A stretch of DNA of 64,000 bases from Exophiala sp. HKRS030 (lineage: Eukaryota; Ascomycota; Eurotiomycetes; Chaetothyriales; Herpotrichiellaceae), in the NCBI GenBank assembly GCA_023897205.1, contig JAHWDD010000010.1, positions 806,001 through 870,000 on the forward strand, in the 5' to 3' direction. This document shows, in pieces, positions 20,942-32,654 of the stretch (position 1 is the first letter of the stretch; each line of letters opens with the position of its first letter). Below the pieces are notes generated by a model. It saw only the letters and a list, made by a program, of their open reading frames with translations, searched no databases and had not been told where the DNA came from. The position numbers and the translations under genes are program-made.

Positions 20942-22374
20942 ATGAAGCTCTCATTCAGGGTTAGTTGATCTCACCATTCGGAAAGATTCTTTGATCATGG
21001 ACTGATAAAGATGAATAGGATCTGAAACAGCAGAAATTCACGATCGATGCTGAGCCCACAGACACGGTATAGCAAACATATTCTCACCGCTTTGATTCCT
21101 CAATTGACTGTTGGTCTTTAGATCGCTGAAGTGAAGGAAAAGGTCGCAGCGGAGAAAGGATGGGATGCGTCAAGTCAGAAGCTCATCTACTCTGGTAAGA
21201 CAGATCAACGTGGTCAACTACGATCTATTCACACTTGCGCAGGCAAAGTTTTGGCCGACGCAAACACAGTCGAGTCATACAAGATTGAAGAGAAGGGTTT
21301 CATTGTGTGCATGGTCAGCAAGGTCAGTTCATGACGGTACTCCATGACCTCCGTTGTCTTTCCTGACCTTTCTTAGCCCAAGGCCGCGCCAGCTGCTAAA
21401 CCAGCCCCTCCTTCGACGCCAGCTGCCTCAACATCCTCGTCCACGCCAGCCGCACCTCCTGCTCCTGCTGCACCTGCGAGCCAACCCGCTGCTGCAGCCA
21501 ACCAGCCTTCCACACCCACTCCAGGCCAAGCTACAACTAACGCTGCAGCGGGCGGAGGAGGTTTCAATGATCCTTCAGCCTTCTTGATGGGCAGTCGGAA
21601 CGATGGTGCTATCCAGGAGATGGAAGCCATGGGTTTCGAAAGATCACAAATTGAGGTCGCGCTACGAGCTGCGTTCTTCAACCCGGATCGAGCAATCGAA
21701 TACCTCTTGAATGGTCTTCCCGACACTGGCGCCAACCCGGAGCCACCCACATCTGCCACGTCCCCTCCACCTGCGGCCGCCCAGCCAGCACAGCCAGCCC
21801 AGACTGGTGGTGACGAACCCATCAACTTGTTTGAAGCCGCTGCTCAAGCAAATCAAGGGGGCCGTGGTAGCGGTGGTGCCGGTACTGGTGCGGCTGCAAC
21901 AAGAGGCGGTGCTGGAGCTACAGCAGCTGGAGCCGGTGGCATTACAAACATGGATTTGACCTATCTGCGAAATAGTCCTCATTTTCAACAACTGCGTCAA
22001 ATAGTTCAGCAACAACCATCAATGCTCGAGCCCATCCTACAACAAGTGGCTGAAGGCAACCCACAGCTTGCACAGATGATCGGTCTCAACCCTGATCAGT
22101 TTCTCCAATTGCTTGCAGAGGTTCGTTGTATTTCATTCTCCATTCGTTCTGATACTAAACACAAATTCAGGGCCAAGAAGGCGATGATGGTCCACTTCCC
22201 CCGGGTGGCACCGCCATCAGTGTTACTCCCGAAGAGCGCGATGCCATCGAGCGACTATGTAGACTTGGATTCACCAGAGATCAAGTCATCCAGGCGTACT
22301 TTGCTTGCGATAAGAACGAAGAATTGGCAGCCAACTTCCTATTCGAGCAGCCTGAAGACGATGACCCGCAGTAA
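20942..22374 (+). CDS. RAD23: UV excision repair / ubiquitin-shuttle protein Rad23
   Basis: Six exons (20942-20959, 21019-21066, 21122-21194, 21243-21322, 21377-22120, 22171-22374) encode 388 residues. The four short first exons build a ubiquitin-like domain ([20 protein letters not shown], then [20 protein letters not shown]). An Ala/Pro/Ser linker leads to UBA1 ([20 protein letters not shown], about 150-190). The XPC-binding domain is [20 protein letters not shown], and UBA2 ends the protein ([20 protein letters not shown]). It delivers ubiquitinated proteins to the proteasome and stabilises the XPC/Rad4 damage sensor. Every junction keeps frame and restores the known domain order. Confidence 0.95.
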
Positions 22375-22992
22375 GCCCATTGTCGCAGATTCGACAAATT
22401 CAGGGGAACGGCAATGCCAGGCCTGCGTGGCTTCGCCTAATTTCTTGGTGGAACATGACTGTTATGGATGCCACATGATAATGAACATGGCGAATTGAAT
22501 GCATAATCAAGAGTCGCCTGCTTGATTGACTAGCGAAGAGAGTGAGAAGCTGGTGCAATCTGTCCATGCAGAAGCACAATATTGTAAGGTTCTTTACGAG
22601 CATATGCGTCTAAGCTCGGATCGTTCTGGCAGGATAACATCACCGAATATGAACTCGTCCTGACAAAGTCCTGTTTCTTTTCCAACGTTTTAGTCAGAGT
22701 GCCTTGAAAAGTGGTAGTTCAGAGCTTCAGTCTTTCGATAAAGGTTATAAATATCTGTAACGTCGTAGATCTTCTGCTTGCAGTCGAGGCAAGCGGTGCT
22801 ATGTGGACGAGGCTGGTGTGACAAGGCTGAGAAACGGGACAGAAACTATTTCAGCTCCATAGAGTCGACGCTATACAAAACTTGGGGTAACGAATTTTTG
22901 GGCAGCTCCAACTACAGCAACTTCGCAGGAGGATAGGCCGTCACTCATACATTCTACTCGGGTTTCTGCTAGACCTGGAGCGGTCAACAAAA
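22375..22992. other. intergenic region
   Basis: Lies between RAD23 and the mitochondrial recycling factor, both +. No supported gene or repeat is seen. Confidence 0.4.
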
Positions 22993-23994
22993 ATGTCTAG
23001 ACGAACACAGGACGCTGCGGTGCGAGTCTTGAATGACTTTGTTTCTCTTTCCCGCCGTCCTTTCACAGCCCGAGCGCCAGCACCGGCACCGCTGTGCCCG
23101 CAATGCCATAGTCGTCGGTTCTTCAACCTCAGGGGGACGGAACAACAACCACACTGGCGGAGTGTCAGTAGCAGCAGCAGCAGCAGCCGCCGCCGGGCAT
23201 TCGCCACGTCCTCTGCCCTCCTCAAAAAGTCGTCGTCATCGTCCAAGTCGTCACGCAAGTCTCCGGAAGTGTCACCACCAAAAGTCAACACCCACGTGCC
23301 CGACAACGCGGCGACCAAGAACCGAGACGGCGAGGTCGACCCGTACGACTTCACGGACTTGAACGCGGGCATCGCCAACGCCGTCGCCCGGCTCAAGGAT
23401 GCTCTCGTCCGGACGCGAGACGCCGGCCGCGTCACTCCCGACATGATCGAGTCCCTGCCCGTCGAGTTGAACGTCAAGGGGGCCGCCGCCCACGGGACCC
23501 GGGCTCACCACGAGCGGACAAAGTTGGGCGACATCGCCAGTGTGGTCCAAAAGGGCGGGAGGATGCTTCAAGTTTACTGTTCCGAAGAATCCGTGAGTTT
23601 CCCCTCGGGGATTTTCCGTTTAAGCGTACAGATCTGACACCGTGGGTAGCACGTCAAACCCATCTCCTCGGCGGTTCAAGCGTCCCAACACAGTCTGGCC
23701 CCCCAACACGACGACAGTAACCCGTTGTTGATCAATGTGCCCGTACCGCCCGTGACGGCCGAGACGAGGCAACAGGCCAAGGAGGAGGCGAAAAAGGTCT
23801 ACGACAAGTCCAGCCAGGCCATCCGGAACGTGCGCGGCGACCAACAGAAGAAATTCCGCAAGATGGAGCTCGGGAAATTGGTCATCGTCGACGAGTTGCG
23901 CAAGGCCCACAAGCAAATGGAGGACGTGGTGAAAAAGGGTCAGGACGAGGCGAAAAAGGTCTACGAGGCTGCCGTCAAGGCTTTGGGGTCCTGA
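22993..23994 (+). CDS. RRF1: mitochondrial ribosome recycling factor
   Basis: Two exons, 22993-23592 and 23650-23994 (phase 0), encode 314 residues. The first ~120 residues are Arg/Ser-rich with a Ser run and Lys clusters, as in a matrix-targeting region. The rest is the RRF fold: GIANAVARLKDALVRTR (helix 1), LGDIASV, INVPVPPVTAETRQQAKEEA (the P-x-P-P-x-T-x-E-x-R signature) and a Lys-rich coiled helix RNVRGDQQKKFRKME. RRF splits post-termination ribosomes with EF-G2 in mitochondria. The targeting extension is long compared with bacterial RRF (about 185 residues). Confidence 0.92.
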
Positions 23995-24405
23995 AGGGGG
24001 GGGATGGACTGGAGAGCCTGGATCGAATTATACCCTAAAAATCATTGTACAATCACACATAAATGGAGCCTGGTGCGTTGTCGTAACAGGAGAAAGGGTG
24101 GTTTCTATCGCGAGGTGATTCCATGTACATTATCTGTTACAGTCACAGGTGATATGTTGAAGATGATGGAATACACAAGGGCATGGCACATGGTACTGCC
24201 AGCGCTCAGTCTTCTTCAGATGCAAACCCGAACTCTTCTGGCTCGGACATTACTACAAGTGCTGTGAGAGCATGTATGACATACCCGATGTCGACCTTCT
24301 TGCCAAAAGACAATTTGCAATCTGAGCAGCCATGACGGCCTTTTCTTTGACTCTGTGTGAGCGTGCGTAAAGACGGACCCTCTCCTTAGACTGACTTTGA
24401 CGAGT
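23995..24405. other. convergent 3' flanks
   Basis: Lies between RRF1 (+) and the TPT transporter (-). A G-run follows the RRF1 stop. No gene is seen. Confidence 0.4.
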
Positions 24406-25521
24406 CTAGCTGTACGTGCGATCCTTCATAATCCTAGTAGCCCAAGCGTACCACATGCCCCCGGCGGTGGTCATCAACGTACCCAACACGACCCTCCATT
24501 CCGGAACTACCTGGTGATGGCGACCGTCGCGCCGCCTCAAGCTCGCCACCAACAGAATGGCCACCTGTTTCATGTTCCCAGCGACACCCATACTCAATGC
24601 CCCACAACGACGATTCGCTTCGAAAGATGCTACATTTAACGCCGACGCGGAGAGCATACTCACCATCGCCAGTATCACAATCCGTTGGGCGCCTCCACCT
24701 GCTTCGGCCTCCTCGACTCGACCCGCCAGAGACGACTGACTAACAAAGTGCTGTTCAAGTTCTCCGTTCCAGTATGCAAGGCACAGTGCTTGTACCACGG
24801 CGTACGGCGATAGGTACTTGACCAGTTCTATCGCCGGGAGGCCGAGGCCTAGGTTGATGCGAGGAGAGGAGAACGATGACAACGACGAAGGCTGCTGCTG
24901 AAGCTGGTGCGTGATCATGGTCTTGACCACAGCTAGGACGGCACTGACGAACGTCAATGCGATACCAAAGCCCGTGTTCACCCCCTTGTCGTCATCATCA
25001 GGATAGGTGGCAGACGCAGACGTAGGGGCCGATGGTATCGTAGCCAGAGCGACACCAAAGATGGTCGGTATGAGTGACAAGTAAATCGCGGCGGGATAGG
25101 AAGACAGTGGCCTTTTGAGGACGATGATGGTCAAGAGCACAGTGATGGCCGGCGCCGATGCTCGAATGGTTTGATGCGTAGCGAGACTAACCAGACCGAG
25201 TGTCAGGTTTGAGATGCCAATATTGACAGTGTACAACAGCGAAAATGCCAGGAGGATGGCATGTGTACGGATTGACAGCCGTGACTCGTCATCATGAGGA
25301 GGAGGTGGTGGTGAGTTCAGTGGGTCGGCCGTGGGAGTAGATGACACCAGTGAACGCAGACTTGATAACGCGGTTGTAGCGATGAACGTCGTAAAGGCAT
25401 GGGACGCAGTCAGCAAGTATGGGCGCGAGGTGGACGTCACAAGTTGCTTGCTAGTGATCGTGACCAGGAGATTGAGGAAGAAGTAGATCACTATCGACAC
25501 GATACAGGAAGTAGACATCAT
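24406..25521 (-). CDS. triose-phosphate/nucleotide-sugar transporter family (DMT) protein
   Basis: An intronless 371-residue protein with about ten hydrophobic spans. The N-terminus (IYFFLNLLVTITSKQLV) fits the first TPT-domain span, NLLLT.SNK-like. LVSLATHQTIRASAPAITVLLTIIVLKRP is the conserved central helix pair with the Lys-Arg signature, and NVASFEANRRCGALSMGVAGNMKQVAILLVA is the C-terminal conserved segment. These fungal members exchange sugar phosphates or nucleotide sugars across Golgi or other endomembranes. Substrate is unknown. A Pro run (PPPPPHDDE) sits in a loop near residue 75. ATG codons at 25521 and 25518 are equivalent starts. Confidence 0.85.
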   Translation of the reverse strand: MMSTSCIVSIVIYFFLNLLVTITSKQLVTSTSRPYLLTASHAFTTFIATTALSSLRSLVSSTPTADPLNSPPPPPHDDESRLSIRTHAILLAFSLLYTVNIGISNLTLGLVSLATHQTIRASAPAITVLLTIIVLKRPLSSYPAAIYLSLIPTIFGVALATIPSAPTSASATYPDDDDKGVNTGFGIALTFVSAVLAVVKTMITHQLQQQPSSLSSFSSPRINLGLGLPAIELVKYLSPYAVVQALCLAYWNGELEQHFVSQSSLAGRVEEAEAGGGAQRIVILAMVSMLSASALNVASFEANRRCGALSMGVAGNMKQVAILLVASLRRRDGRHHQVVPEWRVVLGTLMTTAGGMWYAWATRIMKDRTYS

Positions 25522-25743
25522 TGACCGCAGTTGTGCGACGAGAAGCGAGCTTTTTTGGGGGCACTTGTTAAAGTAGAGAGATTTCGAGGCGGTTTGAGAC
25601 CGATGTCGATACTGATCTTATATTGAGTGTTGATGAGCTTCACTGCCCGACAAGGTGAGCTTGACTGATAAGTCCAAATAGTGGTTGGAACCGATACTTC
25701 ACTACCCTCGTCCTCACATCCTCAAATCGCCCGTCTACGTTCG

Positions 25744-27417
25744 TTATTTATCCTTTTCCGTGGTCGAAGAATCTGGCTGTGCCGATTCGGAGTCTTTCAA
25801 TGGCTTCACGGGCGTCTGTGTCGAGTCTGTCTCAACTGGTGGCTGCACTATCACATCATTCTGCCGTTGCCTTCGCTTCTTTTTGTGCCACTTGCTGGTA
25901 TCTGGCACGATGTATGCTCGTTCCAGAAATACATTTCCAACGATTGAACCGCGTTCAGGAGAATAAATGGCCCTTACATTCAGACGAAACCTACCTCGAG
26001 TTCCAACCCAAACGAGCGAACCCTCAACTGAGACTCCATCTCTTACGTGAAGTTGTCCGGACAAGGCTCTTAGAGCGTTCATCTTTGCGCGAAATACCAC
26101 CACTCCCGATTCGATGGCTTGTTGATAGGTGATAGACTTGACCATGTCCCTGTAGGCTCTCACGGAGAGTTGTTCACTGTACTCCCCACTCAGATACGGC
26201 AGAAAAGGCGCCTTGTCTTTTTCCGATAAGCCGTTGATCCAAAGCTTAGATTCCAATTTATCGGATTCAGAAAGAGCGCTTGTGTTCGGGGTATTCTCTC
26301 CGACATCCTTGTCACCGTCAGCGGCCGGCTTCTGGACAAAATTGTAAAAGTCGATGAGTCGAGCCCGAGTGATGGCGTAAGAGACTGTGACGAACTGCCT
26401 TATGCCATAGTAGAAGGCATTACCGGCCTGTACTGGATGGAAGACGTGGTATACTTTACTACCAACCCCGGGCGACAGTTCTTGCCAGGCGATGCTCAAT
26501 TTGTTTGACTCAAAACACAGACATGAGACTTCATATATCTCCGGTGGATAGATGGGAGGAACGACATCAAGGTCCATCCGGACAACATAAGGGCTAGCAC
26601 CCACCGCAGCCATGTTAAGACGATAGCGAGGCAGAGCCGTTTCCAAGGCCATCTGAACCACTTGAAGTTTGATGGAAGTTATCAGCTTCTGATCTTGTTG
26701 TAATTTTTGGTACTCCTTCCAGTCCGGATCATCGGGCGTATACATCGGTGGTGCTCTCGCTCGCATCCATGGCAGCCACACGCGGAATCCTTCCTGCTGC
26801 TGCAGCTTCGAATCAAACGTGGTCGCCTGGGAATGCTCTTGGACTTTGCTCTGATCTCTTGCACCGTCAAGCCAACCCCCGCTGGTATCCTTAGTCTCGG
26901 ACACAGGCCCTGGCTTTCCTTGGCTATCTTTTTGTGGCACGACATAGCGGATCGTATTCAGTACGCAATAACTAATGAGGAATGTAGTAAGGACACGAGA
27001 AGCTATAGGTCTGCCAACCACATCAGCCTCAACGACTGGAGCGGGACCAGGGAACCTACTTTGACTGCTTCTTGACCGATACCCTCTGCAAGTCGAAAAC
27101 GCCATTCTTAAGCGGAACGCGAATGGACCGCGATCGGCGAAAGAGATAGCGCAGCATTGAGATGCCTCACAGACGGCATGGTAGCGGATAGAGGATGTCG
27201 ATCCGTCAGGCCAGCCTGCTTCAACACAAGCAAATGTGCGTGAGAGAACGCCTATAGTAGATGTGACAGCAGAGGATACCCGTACATAAGAGATATGGAG
27301 CGTCAGGGGAGTTGTAAGCCTCGTTGCGGACTCTAGACTCTCGAAAGAATTGATGGTTTTGGCAGCGGGGGGAGACGTGCGCACGATAAATTTGACACGT
27401 GAAGAGGTGCCCGCCAC
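25744..27417 (-). CDS. uncharacterised fungal protein, probably organelle-membrane anchored
   Basis: A 557-residue intronless frame of no recognised family. A more likely start is Met105 (27105), because MAFSTCRGYRSRSSQSRF is basic and Ser-rich like a mitochondrial presequence. It precedes a hydrophobic stretch (VLTTFLISYCVLNTIRYVV). The soluble part has conserved-looking blocks (EGFRVWLPWMRARAPPMYTP, VVRMDLDVVPPIYPPEIYEV, HVFHPVQAGNAFYYGIRQFV). It ends in a basic run (KWHKKKRRQRQ) and an acidic, Ser/Thr-rich tail. A single-pass protein with a large soluble domain is inferred. The first 104 residues may be 5' leader. The stop falls in the flank shared with the TPT transporter gene, also on the minus strand. 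Confidence 0.6.
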   Translation of the reverse strand: MAGTSSRVKFIVRTSPPAAKTINSFESLESATRLTTPLTLHISYVRVSSAVTSTIGVLSRTFACVEAGWPDGSTSSIRYHAVCEASQCCAISFADRGPFAFRLRMAFSTCRGYRSRSSQSRFPGPAPVVEADVVGRPIASRVLTTFLISYCVLNTIRYVVPQKDSQGKPGPVSETKDTSGGWLDGARDQSKVQEHSQATTFDSKLQQQEGFRVWLPWMRARAPPMYTPDDPDWKEYQKLQQDQKLITSIKLQVVQMALETALPRYRLNMAAVGASPYVVRMDLDVVPPIYPPEIYEVSCLCFESNKLSIAWQELSPGVGSKVYHVFHPVQAGNAFYYGIRQFVTVSYAITRARLIDFYNFVQKPAADGDKDVGENTPNTSALSESDKLESKLWINGLSEKDKAPFLPYLSGEYSEQLSVRAYRDMVKSITYQQAIESGVVVFRAKMNALRALSGQLHVRDGVSVEGSLVWVGTRGRFRLNVRAIYSPERGSIVGNVFLERAYIVPDTSKWHKKKRRQRQNDVIVQPPVETDSTQTPVKPLKDSESAQPDSSTTEKDK

Positions 27418-27624
27418 AAGGCTACAGGGGGCGGTCAGTACCTAACACGCTTCTACGATAGTGTCCCTACTCCATATTACTTCTGTACAGTACATACACT
27501 TCCCCATCCTCGACCCAGCTGCACTTCGTCTTCTACCAACACGGAGTAGTCCTTTGACAACTGCCTCCTTCCCAGCTACCAGCACATCTCAACCACCGTT
27601 CCTGGAGCTGGCAGCAAATTCACC

Positions 27625-28891
27625 ATGAAGTCAGTCGCCCTCCTCGCCTCTTGTGCTGCGCTCGCACACCATGTCGCAGCCCAAGGCGCATATCTCTACA
27701 CCATCGACAACAGTGTCGTGTCGTCGTCGACGGGCATGATCGACTCAGAGCTAGCCAGTGCCATTATCGCGCGCAGAAGAGCCCTCACAGATGACAGAGT
27801 GCTGGGGATCACGAATGAAGCCCTCCTTCAGGACATCAATGTATACGGAGGATATCAGGCGCCTCTGTTCGCCGACGCAGACAGGGAAAAGAAGGAGAGA
27901 CCGGGCAAAATGTTTATAAGGATAACAGATGTCGACCTGAACATCAACGACCTCGACGCAGCGATGCCTGACCTGTGGATCCAAGAACCTACGCAGGACC
28001 TGCTAACAGATTTCAAACACATTCCACGCCGGCACAGAACAGAAGGCATTTGCGAGTACATTGTGCCACCGAGCATGAACACTCCCGGCGCATACGGCGT
28101 CGAAGTCATTCTTTCATACCATCTCGATGGCGTACGTTCTCTGCCGGTTTTGCCTGTTCCGTGAAACCTCCACTGACGCTGTTTTGTATCAGGATACTCT
28201 GTGCCTCTCACCGGCCGAGATTCCGACACTACCCATCATCATGTCTCTACACAGCTTCCTCCCCAGCAAGCCCAAAGAGGTCAAATCGAAATTGCCCTCG
28301 TTGATTCGCATCCTCAAACACTTTTGCGCGACCGAGAACATCGAGTCCACCGTGCTCTTCTTGCCCTCCAAGCTCTACCCATCCACGAAGCCCTCCACCC
28401 ACGAACACGAACACGAGCACCGGGCCCGCTCTGTCCCCGTCCAAAGCAAAGAAGAACTTCTTGATCTTCCCGCCGCCGCTACATCTGTGGCCTCGATCAT
28501 CGACGACGTCACCCCGACGAACGCGTCGGCGAACTTCACCCTCCCGTCCGTCATCCCAAGCTGCTTCTCCTCCAAGTCTGCGTGCGAGAACACCACCAAC
28601 TTTTGCTCGGGCCACGGCGACTGCTACAAGGCTCACACGAACTGCTTCAAGTGTAAATGCGGGACGACCCTGGCCAGGGTCAACGAAGACGGGACCAAGA
28701 AGACGGTGCAGTGGGGCGGGGCGGCGTGCGAAAAGAAGGACGTCAGCGTCCCGTTCCTGTTGTTTGCCAGCTTCGGCGTCCTGATGGCCGTCTTGATCGC
28801 CGGCGCCATCGGCATGCTGTTCAAGATGGGCAGTGAGCCGTTGCCGAGTGTCATTGGAGCTGGCGTCGCCGGTCCCAAGGCTGGGAAGTAG
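27625..28891 (+). CDS. Vps3844-like (DUF3844) single-pass vacuolar/ER membrane protein
   Basis: Two exons, 27625-28131 and 28193-28891 (phase 0), encode 401 residues. A signal peptide (MKSVALLASCAALAHHVAAQ) precedes a luminal region of no known fold. Near residues 310-365 is a cysteine-rich EGF-like module (C..K.ACENTTNFCSGHGDCYK...CFKCKCG). It is followed by a conserved DUF3844 C-terminus: VSVPFLLFASFGVLMAVLIAGAIGML, then GSEPLPSVIGAGVAGPK. The family is annotated as vacuolar sorting protein Vps3844 C-terminal domain. Topology is luminal N-terminus, one span and a short cytosolic tail. A His/Glu repeat (HEHEHEH) lies near residue 236. Family assignment is good; cellular role is known only from annotation. 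Confidence 0.82.
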
Positions 28892-29591
28892 TGGCCCTCT
28901 CTCGAACAAAGTTGAAGGCTTGAAATAATATCACTTTTGAATAACATACTCGCAAAGCGTGAACCACGGCGCCCGTTGCAGTGTCCCGGGACGTTCATGT
29001 TGTCTCGACTGAGACATATGTCTCATATATAAGTCTGTCCATATGACAGCAAGGAGATGCTCGAGGAGTAGGGGTCTCCGGTGCCCAGGCGGTCACTACT
29101 GTATAGATATTTGCTGTATACTCTGAATGGCGCCTCACTTAGCATACGATGAAAATTGACGACCCTCAAAAGGCAATCTAGTTCGCAATTAAAACATGGG
29201 CATATCCTCCTTCAAGGCACTCCCAGACCATGTGTCCCGTGAGCGATTGAAAATTGGCCATTGCTTCTGCGGAGGAGAGCAAAAAAAGAAGAATGCCCAC
29301 CAGCGCCTCCCTACCTACCTAGCTAGGTAGTGAAACAGCATGCTATGAGTGCGTGCTGCACAATCCATTGGAACCAACGAGTCCGTTCTTCTCGAACTCC
29401 CCAAAAATGCCACTGTGCAAAACCCTCAAAACTCCAAACGCTGGACAGCTTCACGCGCGTTCTCTCATATCGTTCCAAAGGATTGCAATGAAGCCATTTC
29501 TTGGAACTGGACTTTTTCTGGTCTAGAACATGAAAAAGCCTTGGAAATTCAATTGCCAGACCCCATCGATCAATCGAAACACCATATCCAA
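28892..29591. other. convergent 3' flanks
   Basis: Lies between the Vps3844-like gene (+) and the RSC4-like gene (-). It includes CTACCTACCTAGCTAGGTAG at about 29310-29330, an imperfect palindrome of the CTAGGTA type. Short frames here have no domain. Confidence 0.4.
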
Positions 29592-31918
29592 TCAAGACAC
29601 CTGTTGCGGATTAACATTGACAATCAAAGTACACTTCTCAAAGTCGAATTGTAATTGTGGGGGCGCGTAGTCCTTCTTTTCGCCGTCCTTGAGATCGGCC
29701 AGAACTTCGACCGACAAGGTATTTTCGCCAGGAACAAGTTGCACATCGTAAGCCCCGGCGACAGGCGAGTTTGGTTCTCGGAAAACGTGTGCGTTGTGCA
29801 TGACCAGCACCCGTGACCGCCGACGTGATTTGAACTCTGTCGTTGGCAGCGGGATGATGCGAACATCTCGATATCCGAAAGGTACGGAAATGAAGCCAGA
29901 CGTCTGAGTGCGTGTTGTGGAGGCCTGTCGTACAAGTTTCCATTTCGGGTCGTTAGGATTGTTGGGGTTTGTCATGAAGATCACAGAGCCCAACAAGGCC
30001 GATTCAATGCCCTTCCCAGGATCACGATATTGTCGCTCGAACGGTACGACACTCTGCTTTGAAATTCCTTGCGGAGTGGAAGATTCATGACTACGGACAC
30101 CATTGGTAAGTGGCGCTGCTGGCGCAGGAGTGCCCAGCTCCTGGACTGGTGTCGGCAGCTGAGCAACATTGTTTGTAGGTGGGTTTGCTGTTGTCGCTGT
30201 TGTCAATTGAGGGGTGTTTGCGCTTGTGCCATTAGCATTGGATGTTTTAACATCAGTGCGCTCTGTAGCGACCGAAGTGCTGCGTCGGGTACTGAGGGCA
30301 GCACTTGAAGGAACCGGAGTCGAGCCGTTGACTTGAGTTCCTTTTGAACTTGCTCGTGCACGGCTGAGAGCTTCGCCCATCTCTTCCTTCTGCCGCCGTA
30401 GAGATTCACTGTCGATCGTGAAACCTGCATTTGGCGGTTGTGGAGTGGAGGAGCCCATCTTGAGTTTGAGAGCCTTTGGTTGTTTTGGCTGGGATAAGGA
30501 GAGCTTGATTTTGCTCTTCGGCACAGCGCCAAGCGTATACAGTCTGTCTTGGGACCACGTCTGTAGAGTGTTAGCGATATGCCCGTATGGTCTTCATACG
30601 GATGGGAACGTGTGACAATAACAGAGTGCAGAGTTCGAAATGGGTCATGTAGCGAGAAAATATGGTGCGCAAGACCAGATATGGATGGGATGGCAAGTCC
30701 AAACAGGCACATACCTCGAGCTTCTCTGCCATCTCGTATATCTCGGATCCCTCTTGATTGTACTCTTTGGCATTTTCCCAGATCAAGCGGACTTCCTTGC
30801 CTAATGAGTCCCAATCTTGAACAACATTGTCCTCAACCATGGATCTGACATCTGATATAGAGGTGGGGTTTTTGATGACTTTATAGTAATCAGGATAGTC
30901 TTTCTTCGATACCCTCTCCTCGAAGTTGCTATCAAAACGTCAGTGTGACTACTTTCAGAGACATAAGTCGCTCGCGACTTACATGGCATCTTCTTGCGCT
31001 GACAACTCTCTGAGGAAATTCAGCTGTTCTTCTTTCAGGTCACCCGGTTGGTCTCCTGGCGTGGATCGTGCAGCTTCGCTTTGCCGTCTCTTGGTCGAGA
31101 AGGTCAATTTGATCTTCTCAGGCACAACAGCTTCTGATGGAGTTGATGCCTTGCTGAGTTGGTCAATTAGTTCTTGCGGGATTGGGGTCGGGTAGGCTTT
31201 GTAGTCAGCCCTCAGGTATGCTGGATTGTGCTTGGGCATGAAATTGGATATGGCCTTGCGAATACGCTCTGCATCCTCATATATGCCAGACTTGTAATGA
31301 TTATAGTCCTTTGCATTCTGCACCATACGCTTCAGGTCCGACTCCAGCTTTTCCAGGTTCTCATATTCATGGGTTTTCAAGCTCTCTTCGATGGTATTAA
31401 GGGACATAGGCATTGCAGTCGACAAATAGTAGTCAGGATATTCATCCCTGTCGGGAAGATCGAGGAAGTGAACAGCAACATTACGCCCGTTCTTATCCTG
31501 GGATCGTTTTAGGGAGCCGACAAGTTTGAGGCCTATCTCTGTTGTGGTTTCTCGAGTTTCTACGTCGGGAAAGTGGGCGTCCTGTTAAAGATTGATGGAG
31601 TTAGCGAAGCTGCAGCAAACTACTTGACTGCACTGCAGTCATGGTCAAGTGCGGAAGAACATGGCGGGAGCAATGCGGGCATGATTGCGACGGAGCGCGA
31701 TGGTAGGACTGCTGCGCGGGGCTTCTGGCGTAGCGAGTGCGACAGAAGTCGAGGCAGTTTGGGGTTGGCGGGATGAAGGATATAGGATCTGGAGGAAAGA
31801 AATATAAAAGGGAGTTGGTTGAGTGACTTACGTCGTTACGCTTGCGTCGCTTGGGATCAGGCGTGTCTGGATAGTCTTCGGGTGAGCCTGTAGGGCCGCT
31901 TCTGCGCTTCGAGGTCAT
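29592..31918 (-). CDS. RSC4: tandem-bromodomain chromatin remodeller subunit, RSC4-like
   Basis: Four exons on the minus strand (31918-31832, 31581-30983, 30928-30715, 30560-29592) encode 622 residues, close to yeast Rsc4. The N-terminus is basic (DPKRRKRND). Bromodomain 1 spans about 60-165 (DRDEYPDYY, then QNAKDYNHYKSGIYEDAERI). Bromodomain 2 spans about 215-300 (SKKDYPDYYKVIKNPTSI, then WENAKEYNQEGSEIYEMAEKLE). After a Thr/Pro/Ala linker, the C-terminal third (VPFERQYRDPGKGIESALLG to FDFEKCTLIVNV) is a conserved beta-rich region. RSC is an ATP-dependent nucleosome remodeller and Rsc4 bromodomains read acetylated histone H3. Intron 1 is long for this window (250 bp). The gene is divergent from CKS1. 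Confidence 0.88.
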
Positions 31919-32654
31919 GTTTTGGGCACTCTTAACTTTTCGACACGTAGAGCGATCTTGGGGGTTTGGCGCGCAGCAACTGTCGGCGGGCTGGATAATA
32001 GGTGCTGAAACAGAGTCACAGCCTTGGATGGTGTATTCAAGCCAATTGCAGACACATTGAATACCAGGGGCCCCCAATGCATATCACTCCATCTCATCCA
32101 TGTGCTGCTCTCTCTGTCCTTCATACAAAACCCACCGCAGACGCGACAGTACAGGCAAGAATCGAGTCACGTGGAGAGGCAATGATGCTTACCTAATGTC
32201 GGCAAAGCTGCCGAAGTTGACCCTGACGGTTGGAAATTAGTCGCTTGGCTGCGGCTGCGGCCACCGTCATTGGCTCTGCTCCTTCCCGCATTGCGATCCT
32301 TGTGTGTTTACAGTGCTTCGTCGTTCTGCCACTGTCGTTGTGACCTGGAAATTCGACCACAAACACACTGGACAAAGTGGTGGTGCAGCGATCAACATTC
32401 TCTTCTTTTCTTGCCGCCTGCCTACCGTTGTACTTTCAGGATAACCTACTTTTTAACAAGACTTCTCCTTTCGCATCCACAAACCTAAGTAAACTCTTCG
32501 ACGCGATTCAGGAGCACGAGACCTTCATTCGTTCAAGGCCAATACATAGCCTTTCCTTGGTTCCCGCTCGGTGCCACTTCGATAGCACAGGCTCCTACCT
32601 CGAACGAACTGGGTCGACGAGCAATTTCATCGATTTTCCCGTGACACTCGCACA
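31919..32654. promoter_or_regulatory. divergent promoter of RSC4-like and CKS1
   Basis: A 736-bp bidirectional region. The half nearer CKS1 is CT-rich (32380-32500), a usual fungal leader. Small frames on both strands have no domain. Confidence 0.4.
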
